A stretch of 64,000 nucleotides of DNA from Dyadobacter sp. (lineage in GTDB: Bacteria; Bacteroidota; Bacteroidia; Cytophagales; Spirosomataceae), in contig NZ_JAGIAS010000005.1 in the NCBI RefSeq assembly GCF_017744695.1, positions 310,001 through 374,000 of the forward strand. The letters run 5' to 3'. The notes under the pieces were generated by a model, which was not told the origin of the DNA, did not search any database, and saw only the letters and a list, made by a program, of their open reading frames with translations. Positions 36,704 through 45,382 of the stretch are shown piece after piece. Position numbers and translations under genes: made by a program. Position 1 is the stretch's first letter; each line of letters starts with the position of its first letter.

Positions 36704-39436
36704 TTAGCCGCCGGTCACATCCATTTTTCCGATCACTTCTTCCAGGTCGATCCCTTGCCCTAAAACCGGCTTGAAAAGGTCGCCTTCGCGCCGGATGCGG
36801 TCGATCGCATTGTAAATGGTAAAGTCTTTCAGTTGAAGCCCTTTTTTAACTTCGTCCCAATGTAGGGGCATGGAAACGGTAGCGCCTGGCTTCGGGCGCA
36901 CGGAATAGGGCGCGGCCAGGGTCGCTTTCGGACGGTTTTGGAGGTAATCGATGTAAAGTTTGCTTTTGCGGTTTTTAGTGAGGCGTTCCACACTGGTAAA
37001 ATCGGGGAGTTGCTGCTGCACCTGGCCGGCCACCCATTCGGCGAAGAGCTGGCATTGGTCGTAGCTGTATCTGGCGCCGAGCGGGACGTAAATGTGCAGG
37101 CCGGTTGAGCCCGAGGTTTTGCAGTACGAGGGGACTGCCAGCGAGTCCAGCAAGCCCTTGATGGCCTGCGCGGTTTCAATCACTTGTTCGAAGGTGTTGC
37201 CGGCGTCGGGGTCGAGATCGAGCAGGCACCAGTCGGGGTTATCGGGCGTTTCGACGCGGCTGTTCCAGGGATTCACGTCAATGGCGCCGAGATTGGCCAT
37301 ATACAGCAATGTGGCCTCGTCGTTGCAGAGCATGAAGTTCTTGTGCTCGCCCTCGGATACATAAGGTGTTGTTTCGATCCAGTCAGGCACTTTGCCGGTG
37401 ACGTCTTTCTGGTAAAAACTCTTGCCTTTGATGCCGTTTGGAAAGCGGTTGAGCGACAACGGGCGGTTTTCGAGGTAAGGTAAAATGAATGGCGCGACCT
37501 GATAGTAATAGTTGATCAATTCACGTTTCTGGATCTTGTCGTCGGGCCAGTAGAGTTTGCCCAGGTTTGAAAACTTGACTTCGTGTCCGTTGATCTTACG
37601 GACCTGCGTATCGTCTTTGGGATTCAAAAGCGTCTTTCTTTGTGCGCCGGCCGGCTTCTTAATAATGGTTTCCCGGTCGTCGTCTGCATCCTCTACCACC
37701 TTCTCGGCCGGTTTTTCCACCTCGCGCACCACTTCCTTCGCCGACTTGTCCTCACGCATTCCCTCGAAGGACGGATGCCTGAACACGCCATCCTGCGTGA
37801 TTTCCGTAAAACTGATTTCGCATACCAGTTCCGGTTTCAGCCAGGTTGCGTTCGCATGCGGCGGGTTCGGGCGGAAGCGTGAGGGCTTGTTGTAATCAGG
37901 CGTTTCTTTGAACGGACTTTTTGGAATAACCAGCGGCTTGAAAAGTGCCATCATCTCCCGCTGCTGTTTTTCTTTGAACCCGGTACCCACTTTGCCCACG
38001 TAATGCAATTCACCGTTGTCATAAGCCGCCAGCAGCAATGCGCTGAACAGCTTCGATGAACCTTCATTCAGCGTGTAACCCGCTATAATGACTTCCTGCC
38101 GTTTGTTGATCTTGATTTTCAACCAGTCGCGCGTGCGGATGCCCGGGTAATATTCGCTGTCTGATTTTTTGGCCATAATACCTTCCAGGCCCATTTTTTG
38201 GGCCGCCTCGAAGAATGCCTTGCCATCGGCTGCGATACTGTACCCGAGTTGTACCGGGCTGTTTTGGTCGACAATGCTCTGCAGAATCGCTTTCCTGTCG
38301 GCCAGTGGCAAGTGTATGAGGCTTTTACCTTCCATCCAGAGAATGTCGAATGCATAATACACCAGTTTGCCGTCGGCCTCGCTCCGCCAGTTTTGCAGCG
38401 CGTTGAAATCGGAAAGGCCTTTTTCGTTAATGACCACAATTTCGCCGTCGATCACCGCATTGATTTTCCATTCCTGCAACTGCTGGTAAACGGGATAAAA
38501 CTTGTCGTTGAACGATTTCTTGTTCCGTGATTGCAGGCTTACCTCGCCGTTGTTCAGGTAGGCCACTGCCCGGTACCCATCCCATTTGACCTCGTATTCC
38601 CAACCGGGATCGTCGAAGGGGCCATCTACCAGCGTAGCCAGCATTGGCTGTACATTTTCCGGGAATTTTTGCTTTTTACCCTTTCTGAGAATCGCGGCTA
38701 CGTCGGCGTCCGGACTTTTTTTTTCCGTGGCTGCGTCTTCTGCGGGGTCTTTGGCCTCCGTTTTGGACGCTTTGGTTTTAGCCTTGCTTTTTGTTGTTGA
38801 GGACTTTTTCTCTTCGTGGTTGCTTTCCCAAACGGCGTCGCCAGCCTTTTCGATGCCGCTCAAAGTCCTGCGGGAAACGGCGGAGCGGTCTTTTTCCGTA
38901 ATATCATCTTCGGAGGCATATTTGTCGCGGTGCTTGATCAGCAGCCAGGCATTTTCCTCCATGCCTTTCGTTTTCACTAAAGCATATTCCCCGTTCAATT
39001 TTCTACCATGCAGCCGCACTTTCAAAGAGCCCGAATGCAGTTCTTTGAGCGCAAGTTTTTCCTGCGCCTTTTTGCCCCTAACACCTTTCAACTGACCGTT
39101 CTTTTCTTCCAGTGGTTCGTAAGTTCCAAAATCCCAGACCATTACCGTTCCGGCGCCGTAGTTTCCTTCTGGAATAATGCCTTCAAAATCCTTGTAATCG
39201 TAGGGATGATCCTCCACCATCATGGCCAACCGCTTCACCGACGGATCGGTCGACGGACCTTTCGGTACCGCCCAGCTTTTGAGTACACCATCCATTTCCA
39301 GCCTGAAATCGTAATGCAGGCGTGTCGCGTCGTGTTTTTGTATCACGAAAATGAGCTCCTCACTGGCTGCTTTGCCACCTTTGGGCTCCGGAGTTTTGTC
39401 GAAAGAACGTTTTTCGTTGTATTTGGAAAGGCTCAT
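36704..39436 (-). CDS. ligD: Multifunctional DNA ligase D (PE-LIG-POL)
   Basis: A 910-residue LigD of bacterial NHEJ. Order: 3'-phosphoesterase with HDATRLHYDFRLEMDG (His35, His41, Asp43) at about 28-175; a Lys/Ala/Ser-rich linker (about 205-250); ATP-dependent ligase with the adenylated Lys284 in YEVKWDGYR at about 262-560; polymerase/primase domain from about 640, with LDLDPDAGNTFEQV. This order (PE-LIG-POL) differs from Mycobacterium LigD, where POL is first. Ku is not encoded in the window, and the enzyme usually needs it. The DUF72 gene lies upstream, separated by a long hairpin repeat. Confidence 0.95.
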   Translation of the reverse strand: MSLSKYNEKRSFDKTPEPKGGKAASEELIFVIQKHDATRLHYDFRLEMDGVLKSWAVPKGPSTDPSVKRLAMMVEDHPYDYKDFEGIIPEGNYGAGTVMVWDFGTYEPLEEKNGQLKGVRGKKAQEKLALKELHSGSLKVRLHGRKLNGEYALVKTKGMEENAWLLIKHRDKYASEDDITEKDRSAVSRRTLSGIEKAGDAVWESNHEEKKSSTTKSKAKTKASKTEAKDPAEDAATEKKSPDADVAAILRKGKKQKFPENVQPMLATLVDGPFDDPGWEYEVKWDGYRAVAYLNNGEVSLQSRNKKSFNDKFYPVYQQLQEWKINAVIDGEIVVINEKGLSDFNALQNWRSEADGKLVYYAFDILWMEGKSLIHLPLADRKAILQSIVDQNSPVQLGYSIAADGKAFFEAAQKMGLEGIMAKKSDSEYYPGIRTRDWLKIKINKRQEVIIAGYTLNEGSSKLFSALLLAAYDNGELHYVGKVGTGFKEKQQREMMALFKPLVIPKSPFKETPDYNKPSRFRPNPPHANATWLKPELVCEISFTEITQDGVFRHPSFEGMREDKSAKEVVREVEKPAEKVVEDADDDRETIIKKPAGAQRKTLLNPKDDTQVRKINGHEVKFSNLGKLYWPDDKIQKRELINYYYQVAPFILPYLENRPLSLNRFPNGIKGKSFYQKDVTGKVPDWIETTPYVSEGEHKNFMLCNDEATLLYMANLGAIDVNPWNSRVETPDNPDWCLLDLDPDAGNTFEQVIETAQAIKGLLDSLAVPSYCKTSGSTGLHIYVPLGARYSYDQCQLFAEWVAGQVQQQLPDFTSVERLTKNRKSKLYIDYLQNRPKATLAAPYSVRPKPGATVSMPLHWDEVKKGLQLKDFTIYNAIDRIRREGDLFKPVLGQGIDLEEVIGKMDVTGG

Positions 39437-39468
39437 GGCGGTAATGGTTAATGTGTGGGAGTGAGGTT

Positions 39469-39764
39469 TGAATGATTGAATGACTGAATGACTGAATGAC
39501 TGAATGATTGAATGATTGAATGATTGAATGATTGAATTTCGAATGAGTGAATGAGTGAATGAGTGAATGATTGACTGATCGTATATTATTTTGTTGTTGA
39601 CTTTCAGTGTCTTACAGAATTTTGGCCGGGCAAAATTTTAAAAGATTGGTTTAAACACAACACCTGACAACACTTGACCAGACCTGACTTCCCATTCACT
39701 CATTCAAAATTCATTCACTCATTCAGTTATTCAATCATTCAGTCATTCAGTCATTCAATCATTA
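39469..39764. repeat. Large nested tandem-repeat hairpin, copy with 82-nt core
   Basis: Left arm (39469-39575) is an array of TGAATGAnt 8-mers with changing eighth base; right arm (39691-39764) is a TCATTCAn array of opposite sense. Between them, 39625-39706 is identical except for one base to 44169-44250. The core includes CCTGACAACACTTGACC and ACCTGAC motifs. Confidence 0.85.
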
Positions 39765-39769
39765 ACACC

Positions 39770-40531
39770 TCACCCCACCGGTTCGGCGATTTTGATGTCG
39801 ACTAGTTCCTGCAATCTTTTGGCGTTATCGAGGGCGTAGCCGCCGACGTCGTTGTTGAAAAAGGCCCAGACGTGGTGTCCGTCGTCGGCCCAGGCTGCGA
39901 ATTTTTCGGCATAGTCTTCCAGTACGTCGTCGGAATAGGATGAACTGTACAGCGATGATGGGCCGTGGAAACGGAGGTAAATATCTTTGGACGTAATTTC
40001 CTCGTGGTAGGGGAACCGGTCGGCTTGCGAGAAGACCAGCGTGATGTGGTGCTTTTTCATTAGCCTCACACTTTCCTCCGAAAACCAGGAAGGATGCCGT
40101 ACTTCGAGCGCGAAGCGGAAGCCTTGATACTGTTCGGTTTCTGCATAAAACGTCCCTGCTACCTCCGCGTTGAACCGGGAGTTGGCCGGTAATTGAACCA
40201 ATATCGGCCCCAGGCGCTTTTTAAATGGACCGAAAACATGGAAAAATCGCTCCAAGGGTTCGCGGGGATCGTGGAGTTTCTTTAAATGGGTCAGGTACCT
40301 GCTCATTTTGGGGCAAAAAAGGAAATTTTCCGGTACGGTATCGATCCATTTTGCCACCGTTTCCATCGTCGGCAGCTTGTAGAAACTGTTATTGATCTCC
40401 GAAACGGGGAAATGCCGGGCATAGAATGCAAGGTATTCCGCTGGTTTTACATTTTTTGGATAGAAAATGTCCTTCCAATGTTTGTAGCTCCAACCCGAGG
40501 TCCCGATGTGTATCTTTCGCTCCACTTTCAT
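39770..40531 (-). CDS. DUF72 domain protein
   Basis: A 253-residue protein of the DUF72 (YecE-like) TIM-barrel family from the Met at 40531 (MKVERKIHIGTSGWSYKHW), the family-typical N terminus; the longer frame to 40840 overlaps the divergent kinase gene and has no family match. Motifs: SEINNSFYKLPT near 45, LPANSRFNAEV near 110, AFFNNDVGGYA near 220. No signal peptide. Biochemical function of the family is not settled. Minus-strand, upstream of ligD. Confidence 0.85.
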   Translation of the reverse strand: MKVERKIHIGTSGWSYKHWKDIFYPKNVKPAEYLAFYARHFPVSEINNSFYKLPTMETVAKWIDTVPENFLFCPKMSRYLTHLKKLHDPREPLERFFHVFGPFKKRLGPILVQLPANSRFNAEVAGTFYAETEQYQGFRFALEVRHPSWFSEESVRLMKKHHITLVFSQADRFPYHEEITSKDIYLRFHGPSSLYSSSYSDDVLEDYAEKFAAWADDGHHVWAFFNNDVGGYALDNAKRLQELVDIKIAEPVG

Positions 40532-40684
40532 TATCAGTTTGTTGTGAGGGTAGGGAAAGCAATAATCGTACCGAAGGATAGTCAGTGGTATCTCCATGAT
40601 AATCGGAATGGTTTTTGGAAAAGCCCGTTTTAATGCCGATTTATTTCGAAATTGGCCGCATTGATCACAGCCATCGTTTGTCAT

Positions 40685-42085
40685 ATGAAGGATATTGGCG
40701 TAAAGGATTTGCAGGCCATTGAGGTTTTTCGTGAGGTACCTGAAGACCAGCTGCAATGGATGATCGATCGCAGCCGGCATTATGAACTGCCCGAAGGAGA
40801 AGTAATGACCCGGCCGGGCGAGCCGCTGACGGGCACGCACATTTTATTTTCGGGCCGCATCGAGTTCTACCGGATTCAGAACAATAGCAAACACGTCATT
40901 TCCCAGATTTTGCCCGGCACGGTTACGGGTATGCTGCCGTTTTCGAGGGGGAAAATCGGGATTGCCTACGGCGTATGCCTCGAAACGACCCAGCTCATGA
41001 CCTTTCCGAAGGAGCTCATGAAGGAGCTGATCATTTCGCATTACGAACTCACACAGGCGCTCGTGATCGTGATGACGTCGCGCGTGCGGGAATTCACCGA
41101 GCTCGAACAGCAGAACGAGAAAATGATGGCGCTCGGCAAGCTTTCGGCCGGTCTGGCGCATGAATTGAACAACCCCGCCGCAGCGATTGTGCGCAGCTCC
41201 GCTTCACTGAAAGAGCATTTGCTGATGCAGCCCGATTCGTTCAAATCACTGCTTTCGATCCATTTGTCGCACGAGGAAATCGACCTTTTAAATGATAAAA
41301 TGGTGAGTTTGCTTAATAATGCGAACCGTCCGGTGCTATCGATGATGAAACGCTCGGAAAAGGAAGACGAAATACTGGACTGGCTCGATTCGAACAACAT
41401 CGAAGGGTGCGAGGACATTGCCGATAATCTGGTGGAATTTGGTGTGGGGGAGGAGGACCTTGAAAAGCTCAAAAGCAAGATCAACCACGACGACCTTTCG
41501 CCTGTACTGACCTGGATCAACAACAGCCTGACCACCGAACGAATGGTGGCCGACATTCAGGAGGCATCCAAGCGCATTGCCGAGCTCGTGGGATCGGTGA
41601 AGACTTTCACGCATATGGACCGCGGGGGCGAGCGCGAGTATGTGGATATTCACGTGGGCATCCGCAACACGCTGATTATGCTGAATTACAAGCTGAAAAA
41701 GGGTAATATCAAAGTAACGGAGGATTTTGACCTGACCTTACCGCCGGTAAAGGCGATGGTGGGCGAGCTGAACCAGGTATGGACAAACCTGATCGACAAC
41801 GCGATCGACGCGCTTGAAAACCAGCCGGAAGCAGAACTGACGCTTATTACGCGGCGCGATAAGGAATTTGTGAAGGTGACCGTGTGCGACAATGGTCCGG
41901 GCGTTCCGGCCGAGATCCGTTCCAAAATCTTTGACCCGTTTTTTACTACCAAATCGGTAGGAAAGGGGACAGGGCTGGGACTCGACGTCGTGAACCGCAT
42001 CGTGCGCCAGCACAGGGGCACCGTAACGCTGCATTCACAGCCCGGGCGTACCGAGTTTGTGGTATGTTTCCCGTTTAATGGATAA
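40685..42085 (+). CDS. Histidine kinase with N-terminal cyclic-nucleotide-binding domain
   Basis: A 466-residue soluble kinase from ATG 40685 (an upstream in-frame TTG at 40652 is less likely). The cNMP-binding-type barrel covers about 5-125 (LPEGEVMTRPGEPLTGTHILFSGRI). The dimerisation helix carries the phospho-His (about His159) in LSAGLAHELNNPAAAIVRS; the ATPase domain has the N-box NQVWTNLIDNAIDALE, DNGPGVP and GKGTGLGLDVV. No membrane segment, so the signal is intracellular. The next gene, 35 nt downstream, encodes a receiver-flavoprotein fusion that is its likely target. Confidence 0.9.
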   Translation: MKDIGVKDLQAIEVFREVPEDQLQWMIDRSRHYELPEGEVMTRPGEPLTGTHILFSGRIEFYRIQNNSKHVISQILPGTVTGMLPFSRGKIGIAYGVCLETTQLMTFPKELMKELIISHYELTQALVIVMTSRVREFTELEQQNEKMMALGKLSAGLAHELNNPAAAIVRSSASLKEHLLMQPDSFKSLLSIHLSHEEIDLLNDKMVSLLNNANRPVLSMMKRSEKEDEILDWLDSNNIEGCEDIADNLVEFGVGEEDLEKLKSKINHDDLSPVLTWINNSLTTERMVADIQEASKRIAELVGSVKTFTHMDRGGEREYVDIHVGIRNTLIMLNYKLKKGNIKVTEDFDLTLPPVKAMVGELNQVWTNLIDNAIDALENQPEAELTLITRRDKEFVKVTVCDNGPGVPAEIRSKIFDPFFTTKSVGKGTGLGLDVVNRIVRQHRGTVTLHSQPGRTEFVVCFPFNG

Positions 42086-42120
42086 TTTTAATTCTCAACT
42101 AACTCATAACAGAAGCTCAC

Positions 42121-43782
42121 ATGGCTTTGCCCATTATATTTTCGATTGACGACGATCCGCAGGTGCTCCGGGCGATCAGCCGCGACCTGAAATCCCACTA
42201 CCGTGAAAAGTACCGGATACTGAGCACTACGTCCGTCGCCGAGGCGATGGAAAGCCTGCTCGAATTGCAGAACCGCGGCGACGAGGTAGCCATGTTCATT
42301 TCCGACCAGCGGATGCCCGAAATGCAGGGTGTCGATTTCCTGCAAAAGGCGATGAAGATGTTCCCTTTTGCGAAAAGGGTGCTGCTCACGGCCTATTCGG
42401 ATACGGAGGCGGCCATCAAGGCGATCAACGACGTCCAGCTCGACTATTACCTGATGAAGCCCTGGGACCCGCCGGAGGAAAAACTCTATCCTGCGATCGA
42501 CGAGCTGCTCCGTGACTGGCAGGGCAACTACCGTCCGGACTTCAAGGGTATTAAAGTGATAGGTTATCAGTTTTCGCCCAAAGCGCATGAAATCAAGGAC
42601 TTCCTGGCGGGGAATCTGGTGCCTTACCTGTGGCTGGATGCGGAGTCGAATGAAACCGGCAGACAGATTTCAGAGAGTAACAACCTCTGCCCTGTCGATT
42701 TTCCGGTGGTGATATTTGAAGATGGTTCTTTGCTGAAAACACCTTCCCTGATCGATATTGCCGAGCGTATCGGGCTGAATCCCAAGACAAAACAGCAGAT
42801 TTACGACGTGGTGATCATTGGTGCGGGACCTGCCGGGCTGGCGGCGTCGGTGTATGGCGCATCAGAAGGTTTAAGTACTTTATTGATCGAACGGAAAGCG
42901 CCTGGTGGCCAGGCTGGTACGAGCTCCCGGATCGAGAACTACCTTGGTTTCCCGACAGGTTTGAGCGGTGCCGAACTCACGCGCCGCGCGATCACGCAGG
43001 CCACGCGGTTCGGGACCGAATTCCTTTCTCCGCAGTTTGTGAAGGAAATCAAGTTGAAGGATAAGTATAAAACCGTGGTGCTGGGCGATGGCAGTGAGGT
43101 GAATGCGAAGGCCGTAGTGATCACCACGGGCGTCGATTACCGCAAGCTGGATACCCGCGGTGTGGAGGATTTTACAGGAAAGGGTATTTACTACGGCGCG
43201 GCCAGTACCGAAGCAAGTTCATGCGGGAACAAGGATGTGTACGTGCTGGGTGGCGGTAATTCGGCCGGGCAGGCGGCAATGTACCTGTCGAAATTCGCGC
43301 GCAATGTGTATGTGCTGATCAGGAGAAATGACCTGACCTCATCCATGTCGTCGTATCTGATCGACCAGATCGCCGGTACGGAGAATATCAGCGTCCTGGG
43401 CTGTACGGAGATCGTGGAGGCGCAAGGCGATGGGCACCTCGAAAGCTTGAAACTCGTGGATTTGAATACCAGCGAGGAGCGTACCGTTCCGGCCGATGCC
43501 CTGTTCATTTTTATTGGTGCTAAACCCTATACCGAATGGGTGGGACTTGAAATCATCAAAAACAAGAAGGGTTTCATCGAGACGGGCCGTGAAATGAAGA
43601 ATTACGAAAACTTTAAGGAAATTTGGAAAGCCGACCGCGACCCGTACCTGCTTGAAACGAGTTCGCCGGGGATTTTTGCGGCAGGCGACGTGCGTGCGGG
43701 TGCGATGAACCGCGTGACCTCCGCGGTAGGCGAGGGGTCGATGTCCATCAGTTTTGTTCACCAATATTTAAGCGAAGTGTAA
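42121..43782 (+). CDS. Receiver domain fused to thioredoxin-reductase-like flavoprotein
   Basis: A 553-residue fusion. Residues 1-130 are an intact receiver (Asp10-12, phospho-acceptor Asp62 in FISDQRMP, Thr90, Lys113 in LMKPWD). About 140-222 is a thioredoxin/glutaredoxin-like segment without CxxC. From 228 follows an FAD/NAD(P)H reductase fold like TrxB, with GAGPAG (234-239), VLGGGNSAGQA (375-385) and FAAGDVRAGAMNR. The redox CxxC that TrxB has before the NADPH-binding loop is missing: the site reads GAASTEASSC, leaving one Cys (368). It therefore cannot run the normal thioredoxin reductase cycle; phospho-regulated electron transfer is inference. The stop overlaps the next start. Confidence 0.92.
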   Translation: MALPIIFSIDDDPQVLRAISRDLKSHYREKYRILSTTSVAEAMESLLELQNRGDEVAMFISDQRMPEMQGVDFLQKAMKMFPFAKRVLLTAYSDTEAAIKAINDVQLDYYLMKPWDPPEEKLYPAIDELLRDWQGNYRPDFKGIKVIGYQFSPKAHEIKDFLAGNLVPYLWLDAESNETGRQISESNNLCPVDFPVVIFEDGSLLKTPSLIDIAERIGLNPKTKQQIYDVVIIGAGPAGLAASVYGASEGLSTLLIERKAPGGQAGTSSRIENYLGFPTGLSGAELTRRAITQATRFGTEFLSPQFVKEIKLKDKYKTVVLGDGSEVNAKAVVITTGVDYRKLDTRGVEDFTGKGIYYGAASTEASSCGNKDVYVLGGGNSAGQAAMYLSKFARNVYVLIRRNDLTSSMSSYLIDQIAGTENISVLGCTEIVEAQGDGHLESLKLVDLNTSEERTVPADALFIFIGAKPYTEWVGLEIIKNKKGFIETGREMKNYENFKEIWKADRDPYLLETSSPGIFAAGDVRAGAMNRVTSAVGEGSMSISFVHQYLSEV

Positions 43783-44051
43783 TGACGCAGGTTTGTAAGC
43801 ATATAGAAGATATTCAGGAGATTAAAGTCGCCGACGAGCTGGTTTGCGAGGAATGCAAGAAGGTCGACGGCTGGTGGGTGCATTTGCGGACCTGCCAGAC
43901 CTGCGGAGCTACATTATGCTGCGACAGCTCGCCTGCCAAGCATATGACCAAGCATTTCCATCGCACCGGCCATCCCGTAGCCTCCTCGGCCGAGCCCGGC
44001 GAGAAGTGGTTGTGGTGTTATAAGGATGAGGCGTTTGTGGAGTATGAATGA
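43782..44051 (+). CDS. UBP-type zinc finger protein
   Basis: An 89-residue protein made almost wholly of a ZnF-UBP domain, with Cys5/His7, Cys22/Cys25, Cys38/Cys41, Cys46-47 and His54/58/64, in the order of the UBP finger known from eukaryotic deubiquitinases. The start codon overlaps the flavoprotein stop by 1 nt (TAATG), indicating coupling. Bacteria lack ubiquitin, so the role is unknown; it may bind a C-terminal tail or act as an adaptor for the kinase-flavoprotein pair (inference). Confidence 0.88.
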   Translation: MTQVCKHIEDIQEIKVADELVCEECKKVDGWWVHLRTCQTCGATLCCDSSPAKHMTKHFHRTGHPVASSAEPGEKWLWCYKDEAFVEYE

Positions 44052-44360
44052 ATTTTGAATGAGTGAATGATTGAATGAGTCAATGAGTCAATGAGTGAAT
44101 GAGTGAATGAATTTTAGGTGATTGACAAACTGTATGTTCATCGAGTGATTAAAGGTATGCCGGGCAATGCCGGGCAAAATTTTAAAAGATTGGTTTAAAC
44201 ACAATACCTGACAACACTTGACCAGACCTGACTTCCCATTCACTCATTCACTCATTGACTCATTCACTCATTGACTCATTCACTCATTGACTCATTGACT
44301 CATTGACTCATTCACTCATTCACTCATTCACTCATTCACTCATTGACTCATTCACTCATT
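44052..44360. repeat. Large nested tandem-repeat hairpin, second copy
   Basis: Left arm near 44052-44118 of TGAATGAn and TCAATGAn units; right arm 44236-44360 with about 15 units of TCATTnAC, the longest array in the window. The part 44169-44250 repeats 39625-39706 with a single mismatch. The element fills the whole gap between the UBP finger gene and the AraC gene. Confidence 0.85.
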
Positions 44361-44381
44361 TGAATTTCGTAACTTCACGCC

Positions 44382-45290
44382 ATGACGAAATCCGCGACAA
44401 TCGAGCAGTTCTACAAGGACACCTCCATGCTGATACCCGAGCAGGTTCAGAAGGAAGTCGGGCATTTTAATATTTTCAGGACGGACGAATTGTATCGGGT
44501 GGCTGCGAAAAACAGGGTAATGCCCTACAACCGTCGGGCCTACTATAAAATCAGCCTGATTATTGGACGGAACAGGGCGGAATATGCGGATAAAGTGATT
44601 GATATTGAGCACAATGCTTTGCTTTTTGCTACGCCGCTCATTCCTTATAATTATGTGCCCCAGGACGAGAACCAGGCGGGTTTCTTCTGTATTTTTTCCG
44701 AGGATTTTCTCACACAGGACAACAGCGGCGTACGCTTGCGCGAGCTACCGGTTTTCAAGCCGGGCGGCAACCCGATCTTTTTTCTCAACGACGAGCAGAT
44801 CGAGGATATCAAATACATTTTCAGGAAGATGTTCCGGGAAATCGAATCGGATTATGCTTACAAGTATGATCTGCTGCGCAATTACGTGATCGAGCTGATC
44901 CATTTCGGGCAGAAGTTGCAGCCTGCCTCCTCGCTTTTTACCGAAACCAATGCCTATAAACGTGTTTCGTCGCTGTTTATCGAATTGCTGGAACGTCAGT
45001 TTCCGGTGGAGCCGCCGCATCAGAAGCTGCATTTGCGCTCAGCCAAGGATTATGCCGATCAGCTTTCGATCCATGTCAATTACCTCAACAAGGTTTTGAA
45101 GGAAATTACCGGCAAAACTACGACGGAGCTCATTACCGAACGCATTATCAAGGAATCCAAGGTCCTTTTGAAGCACACCGACTGGAATGTGTCGGAGATC
45201 GCATACAGTCTGGGCTTCGAAGAGGCCTCCCATTTTAATAACCTTTTCAAAAAGCATACTGCGCTCAGCCCGCGGGCATTCCGGGCCTAG
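44382..45290 (+). CDS. AraC-family transcriptional regulator
   Basis: A 302-residue cytoplasmic regulator with an N-terminal cupin-like domain (about 20-180) and a C-terminal double HTH of AraC type (about 200-300): YADQLSIHVNYLNKVLKEIT, then ISEIAYSLGFEEASHFNNLFKKH-type second helix pair, ending LSPRAFR. The first 110 residues carry the AraC_binding pattern. It lies 92 nt upstream of the SDR gene on the same strand and probably controls it, a common arrangement for this subfamily in Bacteroidota (inference). Confidence 0.88.
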   Translation: MTKSATIEQFYKDTSMLIPEQVQKEVGHFNIFRTDELYRVAAKNRVMPYNRRAYYKISLIIGRNRAEYADKVIDIEHNALLFATPLIPYNYVPQDENQAGFFCIFSEDFLTQDNSGVRLRELPVFKPGGNPIFFLNDEQIEDIKYIFRKMFREIESDYAYKYDLLRNYVIELIHFGQKLQPASSLFTETNAYKRVSSLFIELLERQFPVEPPHQKLHLRSAKDYADQLSIHVNYLNKVLKEITGKTTTELITERIIKESKVLLKHTDWNVSEIAYSLGFEEASHFNNLFKKHTALSPRAFRA

Positions 45291-45347
45291 ATTTGAATTT
45301 CGTAAGTTTTGATTTGAAAGCCGCAAATCCGGCAGAATAGCGCCCGG

Positions 45348-45355
45348 TACCTTTG
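45348..45355 (+). promoter_or_regulatory. Bacteroidota -7 element TACCTTTG of the SDR gene
   Basis: TACCTTTG, an exact TAnnTTTG match, 27 nt before the SDR start codon. No good -33 element is seen, so activation, perhaps by the upstream AraC protein, is plausible. Confidence 0.45.
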
Positions 45356-45382
45356 TTCCATCAATTTTAAACAACAGAAAAG

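Noticed and set aside
38586..39095. 169-codon plus-strand ORF opposite ligD
   Set aside because: Ser/Phe-rich complement of the Lys/Glu-rich linker of LigD; no independent support.
42121..43782. Calling this gene a thioredoxin reductase (trxB)
   Set aside because: The catalytic CxxC is absent and a receiver domain is fused in front; the TrxB name would be misleading.
44236..44360. CRISPR-like array
   Set aside because: Units are 8 nt and contiguous with no spacers, and the opposite array upstream makes a hairpin; no cas genes. The same holds for 61,861-62,142.
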